DNA from: Streptomyces davaonensis JCM 4913
Lineage (GTDB): Bacteria > Actinomycetota > Actinomycetes > Streptomycetales > Streptomycetaceae
NCBI RefSeq assembly: GCF_000349325.1
Contig: NC_020504.1
Coordinates: 4,436,053-4,500,052 of the forward strand
Direction of reading: 5' to 3'
DNA length: 64,000 nt
Made by a program: the position numbers and the translations under genes
Shown: positions 47,937 to 56,621 of the stretch, piece after piece
Numbering within the stretch: the first letter of the stretch is position 1
Layout: every line of letters starts with the position of its first letter
The notes under the pieces: model-generated
What the model was told of the DNA's origin: nothing
What the model saw: only the letters and a program-made list of their open reading frames with translations
Databases searched by the model: none

Positions 47937-49703
47937 CTAGGACTGGGAGGGGCTCGGGTCGCCGCTGTCGCTCGGCGGCGGCGGCGATGACGAGCCTTCC
48001 GGATCGGTCGGCTCTCCCGTCCCGGACGGCGGCGGATCCGGGTCGGAGGACGAGGGCGGCGGATCGGTCGGCGTGGGTTCGGTCGGCGCCGGATCGGTGG
48101 GCGTCGGTTCCGGATCGGTGGGCGTGGGATCGGGCGTCGTCGGGGGCGGGTCGCTCGGCGTGGGGTCGGTGGGCGCCGGATCGGGACTGCCGGGACCGGG
48201 GCCCGGGTCGGAGGGGCTCGGCGCGGTGCCGTAGCCCTCGATGCGGACGACGGCTCCGGCGGGCGACACGGCGACCCGTGCGGTCCAGTACCCGGACGGC
48301 TCCCGCAGCGGATCGACGTACACCTTGATCGTGAACGACTTGCCGGGCGCGAGGGTTCCCGACGAGCGGCTCAGGTACAGCCAGGGCGCACCGGTGGTGG
48401 CGGACCAGCGCACGGGGGCGTCGCCGGTGGCGGTCAGGGTGATGAGCGTGGTGTCGCCGCTGTTGTCGGCGGTGACGTCGAGCTGTCCCGCGCCCTTCTT
48501 CCCGGCGCCGGTGACGCTGATGACCTCGACAGTGACGTCGGGCCTGGCGCCCTTGGCGTGGCGGCCGCCGGGGCTGCTGGCGTTGCCCGCGTTCTCGTAG
48601 CCGCCGCCCGCCGCCTCGCCGTCGAGGGCGTCCGGGCCCTGCGCCTCGCTGGCGCTGGCCGCCCGGCCCTCGACGTCCTCGCCGGTGGGCGTGGAGCGGT
48701 AGGCGGCCCACAGGGCGAGCACGGGCGCGGCGACGACGGTGGCGACGACGGTCGTGGTGACGGCACGCGCGCGCAGCCGGTCCCGGCGGGCGGCCCGGTC
48801 CTTGGGGTCCATCGGGAATCCGCGCCGGTCGAACCGGGGCGCGGTGCCCCGCGCGCGTGGGACGTGCGCCATGGCGGCGTGCAGGGCCGCGCGGGGTGCC
48901 TCCAGGACGGGCAGTTCGGCGGGGGTGACGGTGGCGCCGGGCCAACGGCCGGGGACCGCGCGCTCGGCGGTACGGCGGCAGCGGGGGCAGTCGTCGACAT
49001 GCCGGACCAGCTCGCGGCGCAGGGCGGTGGACAGGACGAGCTGGTTGTCGCCGGTGAGGCGGGCGACGCTCGGGCAGGTGCCGGTCTCCACCACGGCGAG
49101 GGCCGCGCGCGTGCGCTCCACCTCGCAGGCGGCGGAGGCGAGCAGCTCGCGGGCGGCGGCGGGGTCGGTGCCGAGGACGGCGGCGACCTCGTGGGCGGCG
49201 AGGTGGTGGCGTACGGCGAGTTCGAGCGCCTCGCGCTGTTCGGGGGTGGTGCCGGCGGCCTCCGGCCAGGCGAGCAGGGCGAGTTGCCTCCTGCGCTCCT
49301 CCTGGGCCCGCTCGGAGACGGGCGGGGCGGCGGGCGGTGGCCGGTGGGTGCCGTGGCGGCCCGCGGCGTGGGTGGCCTGACGTTTCTGCTTGGCCTCGGC
49401 GAGCTTGCGCAGACAGGACCAGCGGGCGAGGGCGTACAGCCAGGCACGGCGGTCGGCGGCGGACTCCGGGACGCGCTGACCGCGCCGCTCCGCCAGGGCG
49501 AGGACGTCGCCGAGGGCGGCGGTCGCGGCGTCGTGGTCGCACAGCACGGAGAGGCAGTAGGTGAACAGGCCGTCCAGGTACGGCTCGTAGCGCGCGGGCG
49601 GGCGCTGCGCCAGGGTGCGCGCCGCGCCTCGGTCGCGCGCCTCTCGGTGCGCTCGGTGTGCGCCGGTGGTGCGGGCGGAGGTCTCCGGGCGGCTGCTCGT
49701 CAT
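47937..49703 (-). CDS. Sigma-like / zinc-finger / TM / BACON-domain protein
   Basis: 588 residues from ATG 49703 (a GTG at 49754 would add 17 residues). About 40-210 looks like a degenerate ECF-sigma type helical region (DGLFTYCLSVLCDHDAATAALGDVL ... EQREALELAVRHHLAAHEVAAVLGTD). Next is an anti-sigma-like zinc motif H235-x3-C239-x2-C242. One TM helix spans 314-334. Outside lies a beta-sandwich of the BACON type (about 405-492, WSATTGAPWLYLSRSSGTLAPGKSFTIKVYVDP), and the C-terminus is a long PTDP/SDPPP repeat to the end. The fusion of sigma-like and ZAS-like parts in one membrane protein is unusual. Function unknown. Confidence 0.75.
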   Translation of the reverse strand: MTSSRPETSARTTGAHRAHREARDRGAARTLAQRPPARYEPYLDGLFTYCLSVLCDHDAATAALGDVLALAERRGQRVPESAADRRAWLYALARWSCLRKLAEAKQKRQATHAAGRHGTHRPPPAAPPVSERAQEERRRQLALLAWPEAAGTTPEQREALELAVRHHLAAHEVAAVLGTDPAAARELLASAACEVERTRAALAVVETGTCPSVARLTGDNQLVLSTALRRELVRHVDDCPRCRRTAERAVPGRWPGATVTPAELPVLEAPRAALHAAMAHVPRARGTAPRFDRRGFPMDPKDRAARRDRLRARAVTTTVVATVVAAPVLALWAAYRSTPTGEDVEGRAASASEAQGPDALDGEAAGGGYENAGNASSPGGRHAKGARPDVTVEVISVTGAGKKGAGQLDVTADNSGDTTLITLTATGDAPVRWSATTGAPWLYLSRSSGTLAPGKSFTIKVYVDPLREPSGYWTARVAVSPAGAVVRIEGYGTAPSPSDPGPGPGSPDPAPTDPTPSDPPPTTPDPTPTDPEPTPTDPAPTEPTPTDPPPSSSDPDPPPSGTGEPTDPEGSSSPPPPSDSGDPSPSQS

Positions 49704-49840
49704 CCGTGGACCGTAGGCGCGTCGGGGAGGCACCTTCTCCCACCTTGAGCACATTTAATTCGTACGGGTGAAACGATCCCTCATAAGGGGACAGGAACGC
49801 CTCGTTCCATGGCCGGTTCCCGGTCGTCGTGGCTGGTTCC

Positions 49841-52800
49841 TTACTCGGGTACGTCGAAGCCGGGGAGGTGCATGCCCGGTTCGTCGTAGAGCAGGGAGAG
49901 CTGGTGATCGCCACCCTGGACACGCAGCCACCACAGGGCCCGCGGGAGCTCCGCGACGGAACCGACGCCGCTGAGGAAGCGGTCGACGAACGCCCGGAGG
50001 CGGTCGCACTCCGAGCCGCAGCTCCCCGGGTGGGGGGCCGTCGTCCACAGGACCACGCCGTGGCCGCGCGTGAGCAGCCGGGACATGATCTCCCGGCCCG
50101 GGCCACGGCTGACGGGGCCGCAGAGAACCGGGAACGCACCCCGCGGACAGCCGCCCACCGACGCCGGATTCGCGCCGATCGGGACATGCCACGCGGAGAC
50201 GCCTTCCGCGCGACGCAGCGCAGCGTCGACGGAGGACCATTGCTTCGCCGACGACACGGGCCGGTCCGCGAAGCGGATCGTCACCGGCCGCTGCGTCCCC
50301 AGGGACTGCCACTCGCGTCCGGGGGCGGGCCAGGTGTGCGGTGCCAGGTCGAAGGACCTCAGAGGCAGGGCGAACGCCACCGGCGTCGGACGGTACTGCG
50401 TGTCCGTACCGGCCAGAACACCGCGCAGCGGATTCGCCAGCTCACGCATCAACGCCTCGCGCCTGGTCCACGAGTAGCTCACGTGCTTGGGGTCCCACCG
50501 GGATCCCTTGGACACGTAGATGCTCCAGCGGACGGACGAACGCCGCATGGCCGCGCCGGACGCCATCACCAGGACACTGGCGTCGGAGCGGACCCGCGAG
50601 GCGCCGCGGATGACCACGCCCGAACGCCTGTCGGCCCGGGACGCGGCCGTCGTGTCCCCGGCCTGTTCGTACGCCTCCTTGGCCGCTTCCCAGTCGTCGC
50701 GGGCCGCCGGGTACTGATGCAGTTCCTCACGAGCCCGGGCACGCACCTCGATGGCCTGGGCCTGCGCGTGCACGTCGCCGAGTTCGCCGTACAGGGCGAT
50801 GGCCTCGTCCGCCGGACCGATGGCCTCCTGCACGCCCCCGGTGCTGCACAGCGCCTCGGCCCGGATGAGCAGAGCCCGTGCCGTGCCCGGGCGGTCGCCG
50901 AGCGAGCGGCTGATCTCGGTGGCCCGCCGCAGGGTGTCGAACCCCTCCGCGTAGCCGCCCATTTTGAGGAGAGTCGAGCCGAGGCTCAGCTCCACCGCCG
51001 CCTCACCCCGACGGTCGCCCACTCGCGCCAGTGCGTCCCGCGCCGCGGTGTAGTGGTCCCTCGCCGACTCCCACTGTCCCCCGACCTCGGCCACCCGGCC
51101 CAGGGCTTCGCGCGCCTTCGCGGCCCCCCACGCGTCGCCAGCTTCCTCGTGCAGGGCCAGTGCGCGCAGGTGCGCCGCGGTCGCGTCGGCCAACTGGCCC
51201 GTCCCGCACAGCGCCTCGCCCCTCAGGTTCCACAGCTGCGCCGACTCCCGCGGCCCCGTGTCCCGCTCCAGGGCCGCCGTGCAGCAGTCGAGGCTCAGCG
51301 CGAAGTGCCTGCGCCAGTTCAGGTAGGCGACCAGGTGCAGGGTGAGGTCGACGATCTGCGCGTCCACGGCGTCCGCGGGCGACTCGCGGATCTGCGCGAT
51401 CAGGCTGGGGTGCTCGCCGTCCAGCCAGGCCAGCGCGTCCTCCCGCCGCTCGGGACGGTCGTCCCCCGGGCGGCCTTCCGTGCCCAGAACCCGTACGGCG
51501 TCCTTGGTGCGGTCGAGGCAGTAGGACAGCAGCTGTGCCCGGGCCTGAGCCGCCTCCGACCGGACCTCCTCGTCCTCCGTCAGCACCTGTTGGACGTACG
51601 CCTTGGGCAGTTCCAGCACACGCAGGCGTCTGTCGCGCCGGACGGCCATGCCGGTGTCGAGCAATGCGCGAACGGCCTCGTCGTCCCCGAAGAACAGCTC
51701 CTCGGTGGGCTCCGGTCCGAGGTCGTCGCCCGGTACCGCCGCAAGCAGCCGCAGGGTCCGTGCGCACCGGGAGGTGAGGCTCGCGTACTCGGCGTCGAAG
51801 ACGTCCCTGAGATCGTCGAAGGCATGGAAGATCCCGCCCGACCCCTCGATGTGGGTACGCGTCTCGGCGAGCCGACCGGGCTGGTGCGCCGCGATACGCA
51901 GGGCGAGCGGCACGCCCCCGCACAGGTCGGCCAGCGCCTCCGCCGCTCGGCGTTCGGAGCCCGGTGCGTCGAGAACCGCCGTCGAGGCCGCCAGGGACAG
52001 GGGATGCAGCACCCTGCGTCGTTCTTCGGGAACCCCGCTCCCGCCGCGGGAGGTGAGCAGTACGTGGAAGCGGCTGCGGGCGGTGATGTTCCAGGTCCGG
52101 GTCGCCTCTTCCCAGGTCGTCCCGTCGTGCACGATCAGCACGGGCCAGCGGCCCTCGCGCAGCCGCGAGCGGGCGAGGGCCACGGCGCCGGCCGCGTCGG
52201 GCCCGCTCGGGATCCAGTAGGCGCCGCCGGGGAACCAGCCGCGTTCCACCGCCGCTCGCGCCGCCGCCACCGCGAGCGCCGACTTGCCGATTCCCGGCAT
52301 GCCGTTCACCAGGGTGTAGCGCTGCTCGGTGATCGTCGCACGGGCGTCGAGGAGCCCCAGCACATAATTGAGATCGCTCTCCCGTCCGGTGAACGCCGCC
52401 GGCACCGGGGGCAACGACAGGCGGTCGGTGCGTGGCGCGTCGTTGCCGAGTACCCGGGTCAGCACCTCGGCGGCCCGGTCCACGGCTGCCCGGCCGACCG
52501 CGCAGACGGTGAAGTGCTCGGCGGCGGGAGTGGCATACGCGGCGGTGAGGCAGACCTCGTCCCTCGGGTTGTCCGCACGCACCCGCTCGTAGTAGGCGCT
52601 GTTGCCCATGACCACGCGTGCCGTGTCCACCAGCCGTGGGGAAGGTCTGACGGTCAGGCCGGGCAACTCGACCTCGGTGGCCACGACGACGTCGCCGAAC
52701 TCCAGCCTGCGCTGCGCCCCTTGCCCGTGCACCAAGGACATCACCAGCGTCGCACCGTGGTCGCGACCGGCCGCCATGGCCACCTGCCGGTACGGCGCGT

Positions 52801-53434
52801 GCCGGTTCAGGGCGGTGACGGCGGGCATGAGGACCGCATGCCGTTCGGTGCCGACGAGAGTGCCACTGATCAGGCCGTCACCGAGCCGTCTCCGGTCGGT
52901 CAGCCGGGCGGCCACCGCCGCGTGCAACGTGTCGGACGCGGTCAGGATGAGGACGGTCCCGGTCTCCTCCTCGGCCTCCTCCTCGTCGGGCTCGGGGACC
53001 TCCGGTTCGCCCGGCGCCGGCAGTGCCACCTCGATCTCGGTCACCGGCGAGCCCTGGCCCGCGCCGTTCAGCCGGACCGGAAGACGCTCGCTGCGGAACG
53101 GCACTCCGCCCGCGGTGATCAGGGTCAGCCGCAGTGCCGTGTCACCGCCGGGGCCGTCGCCGACCGGGTAGGTGACGAAGCGGACCGGGCCGTAGGTTCC
53201 GCCGAAGCGGTGCAGGACCAGCGTGGTGTTGCCGACGGACTCGACGGCGAGGCGGGGTTCGCCCTCGAGCATGCAGCCGATGGCGTACTCCTCGCTGTCG
53301 TACGGCCAGGCGCCGTCGGCCGCGTCGAACTCGACGTCGACCGTGACGAGGTACCGCCGCCCGGCCTCGGCCTCCTCGGGCCAGCTCACGAGGGGCCGCA
53401 GGGGGACGGACGGCCGGTCCGTCCGAGTGGTCAC
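49841..53434 (-). CDS. NB-ARC/TPR STAND ATPase with VMAP-C-like domain
   Basis: 1197 residues, last gene of the operon, starting GTG 53434 in a 4-base overlap with the CHAT gene. Order: a beta-rich N-terminal domain (1-130), an acidic linker (145-158), an uncharacterised alpha/beta region (159-330) that could be a degenerate nucleoside-phosphorylase-like fold (LEFGDVVVATEV), then NB-ARC: Walker A GMPGIGKSA (378-386), Walker B PVLIVHD (431-437), FHVLLTSR, GGVPLALRIAA. TPR repeats follow (about 700-910). The last 270 residues end LPRALWWLRVQG then LSLLYDEPGMHLPGF and include GHGVVLWTTAP, matching the pattern of VMAP-C domains. Probable switch/sensor of a conflict system. Confidence 0.8.
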   Translation of the reverse strand: MTTRTDRPSVPLRPLVSWPEEAEAGRRYLVTVDVEFDAADGAWPYDSEEYAIGCMLEGEPRLAVESVGNTTLVLHRFGGTYGPVRFVTYPVGDGPGGDTALRLTLITAGGVPFRSERLPVRLNGAGQGSPVTEIEVALPAPGEPEVPEPDEEEAEEETGTVLILTASDTLHAAVAARLTDRRRLGDGLISGTLVGTERHAVLMPAVTALNRHAPYRQVAMAAGRDHGATLVMSLVHGQGAQRRLEFGDVVVATEVELPGLTVRPSPRLVDTARVVMGNSAYYERVRADNPRDEVCLTAAYATPAAEHFTVCAVGRAAVDRAAEVLTRVLGNDAPRTDRLSLPPVPAAFTGRESDLNYVLGLLDARATITEQRYTLVNGMPGIGKSALAVAAARAAVERGWFPGGAYWIPSGPDAAGAVALARSRLREGRWPVLIVHDGTTWEEATRTWNITARSRFHVLLTSRGGSGVPEERRRVLHPLSLAASTAVLDAPGSERRAAEALADLCGGVPLALRIAAHQPGRLAETRTHIEGSGGIFHAFDDLRDVFDAEYASLTSRCARTLRLLAAVPGDDLGPEPTEELFFGDDEAVRALLDTGMAVRRDRRLRVLELPKAYVQQVLTEDEEVRSEAAQARAQLLSYCLDRTKDAVRVLGTEGRPGDDRPERREDALAWLDGEHPSLIAQIRESPADAVDAQIVDLTLHLVAYLNWRRHFALSLDCCTAALERDTGPRESAQLWNLRGEALCGTGQLADATAAHLRALALHEEAGDAWGAAKAREALGRVAEVGGQWESARDHYTAARDALARVGDRRGEAAVELSLGSTLLKMGGYAEGFDTLRRATEISRSLGDRPGTARALLIRAEALCSTGGVQEAIGPADEAIALYGELGDVHAQAQAIEVRARAREELHQYPAARDDWEAAKEAYEQAGDTTAASRADRRSGVVIRGASRVRSDASVLVMASGAAMRRSSVRWSIYVSKGSRWDPKHVSYSWTRREALMRELANPLRGVLAGTDTQYRPTPVAFALPLRSFDLAPHTWPAPGREWQSLGTQRPVTIRFADRPVSSAKQWSSVDAALRRAEGVSAWHVPIGANPASVGGCPRGAFPVLCGPVSRGPGREIMSRLLTRGHGVVLWTTAPHPGSCGSECDRLRAFVDRFLSGVGSVAELPRALWWLRVQGGDHQLSLLYDEPGMHLPGFDVPE

Positions 53435-54747
53435 GGCCTCTCACCCCCCGCGCATGCCTGTGCGTGCGGCGCCTCCAGGGACAGTGTGGTCCCCGGATGG
53501 CCGAAGTAGGCGTACATGAAGCCGTTGAAGAATCCCTCGATCGCCGTTTCGGCGCGCTCCGCGTCACCCGCGACGATCGCCGCCTCGGCCTCGCGGGCGT
53601 GGTGGGCGCGGTGCTCGGTGAGGGCTTCCGCGAGGTTGACCGGTCGCTTGCGTGCGCCGGCGAGCAGGCGCACCGCGAAGTCGTGCGCGTCGGCCTTGCT
53701 GACCTCCGCGAGCGTGGCGATGACCGCGCCGGCGCCCCAGCGGAGGAAGACCTCGGCGAAGGTGGCGGGCACGGCGGCGTTGTACCGGTCGTCCGCGACG
53801 GGACGCGCCGAGACGCAGGAGTTGATGAGGACGGCCGCGCCGTTCTCGTACAGGGCGTCCATCCGCCAGTCCTCCGACAGCTCGGGCAGCGAGACGTCGC
53901 CGAGCGTGAACTTGTCGGGGTCCGTGGAGTAGGTGCCGTGGCAGCGCATGAGGAGCAGCCCGAAGGTGGTCCGCCGGTCCCTGAGACGGTGGTGCAGCTC
54001 CGTCATGGTGGTGGCGCGGGTCCCCGTCTCGTGCTCGCCGACGCGGTCGTGGGGGACGGCGAACTCGGGGTCCTCGTAGACCAGCACCCCGCCCCGGGGC
54101 TTTCGGGGCTGCGGGACGTAGTGCGAGGCGCGGGTGCCGTCCCACACCGTGGTCCAGCGGACCACGGGCACCGAGGCGCCGACCCAGCCGCCGGTGTCAC
54201 CGGCCGGGTCGAGGGCCGGGGCGCTTCCGATCCGCTGCCGGTAGAGCAGCTCCCAGGGGATCTCGTACGGCGTCTGGTCCCAGACCACCAGCGTCGGGCG
54301 CTCGGCCGATCTCAGCCAGTCGACCCAGGCCATCAGCGTCGGCTCCGTCTTCCACCAGCCCTTGAGCCGGCGGTAGGCGGAACGCCAGCCGGAGTGGGCC
54401 GCCAGTTCGACGAGGCGCGGCAGGCCGATGTCGGGCCGGCCGCGATGGTCGAGGTCGCTGGGCCGATTGGCGGTGCGCACATCGCCTCGGTGGTGGAGAT
54501 ACAGCTCGAAGTTGGGGCGGCCCGCGTACGTGGTGCTCTTGACGCACAACAGAGCCGTACCGGCCGGGAGTTCGTCGGACAGGTGGGCGTTCTCGGGGTC
54601 GAACCCCTGGGCCTCGGGCGGCTCTTCGACTCCGTCGAGATCGTAGTGGGGGGCGCCGGTCGAGTCGGTGCTGTCGTCCGGTAATCCGCTCACCGCACCC
54701 ATGTCGGCGTGGAGTCTGCTGCGCAGGCTCGTCGACTCCGTGGTCAT
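53431..54747 (-). CDS. CHAT-domain caspase-like protease
   Basis: 438 residues from ATG 54747, overlapping the vWA gene by 4 bases. The C-terminal half is a CHAT domain: IPWELLYRQRIGS (163-175), His270 in LLMRCHGTYS and Cys311 in AVLINSCVSARPV form the probable catalytic dyad, followed by FAEVFLRWGAGAVIATLAEVSKADAHDFAVRL. CHAT proteins are the bacterial relatives of caspases and gasdermin-activating proteases, and they serve as effectors of abortive systems. The N-terminal 60 residues are disordered and acidic. No signal peptide. It is expected to be kept inactive until the STAND and ATPase parts are triggered (inference). Confidence 0.88.
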   Translation of the reverse strand: MTTESTSLRSRLHADMGAVSGLPDDSTDSTGAPHYDLDGVEEPPEAQGFDPENAHLSDELPAGTALLCVKSTTYAGRPNFELYLHHRGDVRTANRPSDLDHRGRPDIGLPRLVELAAHSGWRSAYRRLKGWWKTEPTLMAWVDWLRSAERPTLVVWDQTPYEIPWELLYRQRIGSAPALDPAGDTGGWVGASVPVVRWTTVWDGTRASHYVPQPRKPRGGVLVYEDPEFAVPHDRVGEHETGTRATTMTELHHRLRDRRTTFGLLLMRCHGTYSTDPDKFTLGDVSLPELSEDWRMDALYENGAAVLINSCVSARPVADDRYNAAVPATFAEVFLRWGAGAVIATLAEVSKADAHDFAVRLLAGARKRPVNLAEALTEHRAHHAREAEAAIVAGDAERAETAIEGFFNGFMYAYFGHPGTTLSLEAPHAQACAGGERP

Positions 54748-56618
54748 CGTCGCGCCCCCGGTCTGCTCCTGGGCGTCACGACCAGCGTCGCGCCGAGGGC
54801 CTCGGCGAGTTCGGCGGGCAGTTCGGCGTAGTGGTCGAGGTCGGGTGCGATGACCACCGCCCGCATCCGGTTCAGCGGCGCCGCCGTGGCCGCGACGTAC
54901 AGGGCATCGTCGACGCCCTCGCGGTGCACGCCGCTCGGCGGACGGCCGCGCAGACTGGCGTCCAGGGGGACGTTGCCCCGGCCGTCGGTGACCACGACGA
55001 ACAGCACCTCGTCCACCACCGCGCGTCCTCGGCGCAGGAAGCGCCGCAGTTCGTGGACGCCGAGGTCGAGGGCGTGGGCGAGCGGGCTGGCGGTGCCCGG
55101 CGCGCGTTCCAGCGCTTCCAGCAGCCCGGGGTGGAGCAGCGAGGGCGCCCGGAAGCGCTCGGCGCACAGCTCGAGTTCGGCACCGCTGTGCCCGAACTCC
55201 ACCACGGTCACCGCGGCGTTCGACTCGTAGGCCCAGCGCAGATGCGGGGCGAGCGCGGCGCTGTGGTCCCAGTCCCGGCAGGAGTGGTCGAGGACCAGGA
55301 CCAGGGCGTGGGCCGGTTCGGGGCGCCGCCGGTACTGGCGCAGGTCCTTCGCGCGCAGGGTGAGCGGTCCGGTGCGCAGTGACTTGTCGAGCACCCGGGT
55401 CTTGGCCGCCTCCACCAGGCTCGGCACCAGGGCGAGGTCGTGGACGTCACGAGCGCGCATCGTGCCGACCGGGCGGCCGTTGAGCCGCTTGGCCACGGTG
55501 CGGCGGCGGTTCGGGGGGCGCAGGGAGCCGAGTTGGGGCAGGGCGTCCGGGGAGTCCTCGGGGTAGGGGGCCGGCTCCTTGGCCGCGCGCGGGGTGACCG
55601 CGGTCTCGGGCAGCGCGAGGGGTGGTTCGGGTTCGACCGCGAGGCCGGGGGCGTAGGAGACCTCGGGAGGCGGCGGCTCCGGTCCCATCGGCGGCACGAC
55701 GGTGGGATGTGATCCGGCGTGCGGTTCCGGGAGCAGCGGGTCGAGGGAGGGGCGGGGAAGCGGGATGCCGAGCAGGTCGGCGGCCGCCATGACATGCCGT
55801 ACCTCGGTGCGGCGGGCACCCGCGTGGGCGGCGAGTGCCCGTGCGGTCCGGGCCAGGGCCAGGCCGCGCCGCATGCCCGCCACCCCGGCGACCATGGCCG
55901 CCACCCGGTGGCCCGCTCCCGGCGTCAGCAGGGGGCGCGGCCCGTCCTCCGGTACGTAGGGAAGGAGAGGGAGCGCCGAGACGAGGGACTCGCGTTCGGC
56001 GGGGAGGTCCCAGAACCGTTCGGTACCCAGGCTCCACAGGGCGTCGTTCAGGTGTTCCGCCTCGACCCGTAGCGGAAACCGGTCCAGCAGGTGCGGGGAG
56101 AGCCGGGGTGCCTCGGCCCGGTCCACGGCCGCCAGCCAGCGTGCCCGGGGGTGCCAGCGCAGACTGTGGTCGTGCATCTCGACGTGTCCGACGTCGGCGC
56201 CGATCAGCGTCACGGCGGCCCGGACAACGGCGGGACCGGCCTGGGCGAGGTCGGGGACGAGGACCACGGGGGGCGGCTCGCCGGGCTTCTCCACCAGCAG
56301 GCCCGGCACCAGACGCAGCCCTCTGTCGTCCAGCCGGGGCCGCAGCCACAGCTCGTCCTCCCCGAGCCAGGAGCCCAGGGTGTGTACGTCCCGCCCCGCT
56401 CCCATGTGCCGGGCCAGCCAGCTCCCCAGGGCCGGCAGCAGCTCCGGGTCGAGGTCGAGGAACAGCACTCCGCCGGCGTCGGGTTCCGTGGCGACGCAGC
56501 CGAGCAGGGTCAGGGCACGGGTGACGGCACGCTCCCTCGGGGACTCTCCGTCCGACGGCTCCGGGCGGGCGAGGGCCCGCGGGCCGTCCGGTGTCGCGGG
56601 TGCGGGGCTGTCCTGCAT
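54744..56618 (-). CDS. BchD-like protein: degenerate AAA domain plus vWA domain
   Basis: 624 residues. The N-terminal part (about 30-290) follows the Mg-chelatase D pattern of an AAA domain without Walker A; it keeps GGVLFLDLDPELLP and a LSPHLLDRFPLRVEAEH segment like the sensor/arginine-finger region. A Pro-rich linker (290-370) follows. The C-terminal vWA domain (about 430-610) begins ALVLVLDHSCRDWDH (Asp444); the MIDAS motif D-x-S-x-S is incomplete because the third position is Arg448. Later FVVVTDGRGNVPL is kept. It probably forms a complex with the MoxR-type ATPase encoded 3 bases upstream. Role: ATPase-linked adaptor. Confidence 0.82.
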   Translation of the reverse strand: MQDSPAPATPDGPRALARPEPSDGESPRERAVTRALTLLGCVATEPDAGGVLFLDLDPELLPALGSWLARHMGAGRDVHTLGSWLGEDELWLRPRLDDRGLRLVPGLLVEKPGEPPPVVLVPDLAQAGPAVVRAAVTLIGADVGHVEMHDHSLRWHPRARWLAAVDRAEAPRLSPHLLDRFPLRVEAEHLNDALWSLGTERFWDLPAERESLVSALPLLPYVPEDGPRPLLTPGAGHRVAAMVAGVAGMRRGLALARTARALAAHAGARRTEVRHVMAAADLLGIPLPRPSLDPLLPEPHAGSHPTVVPPMGPEPPPPEVSYAPGLAVEPEPPLALPETAVTPRAAKEPAPYPEDSPDALPQLGSLRPPNRRRTVAKRLNGRPVGTMRARDVHDLALVPSLVEAAKTRVLDKSLRTGPLTLRAKDLRQYRRRPEPAHALVLVLDHSCRDWDHSAALAPHLRWAYESNAAVTVVEFGHSGAELELCAERFRAPSLLHPGLLEALERAPGTASPLAHALDLGVHELRRFLRRGRAVVDEVLFVVVTDGRGNVPLDASLRGRPPSGVHREGVDDALYVAATAAPLNRMRAVVIAPDLDHYAELPAELAEALGATLVVTPRSRPGARR

Positions 56619-56621
56619 GGA

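Noticed and set aside
53431..55167. N-terminal extension of the CHAT protein up to 55167
   Set aside because: The extra 140 residues are Arg/Pro-rich and lie antisense-like inside the vWA gene; ATG 54747 overlaps the vWA stop, matching the coupling seen in the rest of the operon.
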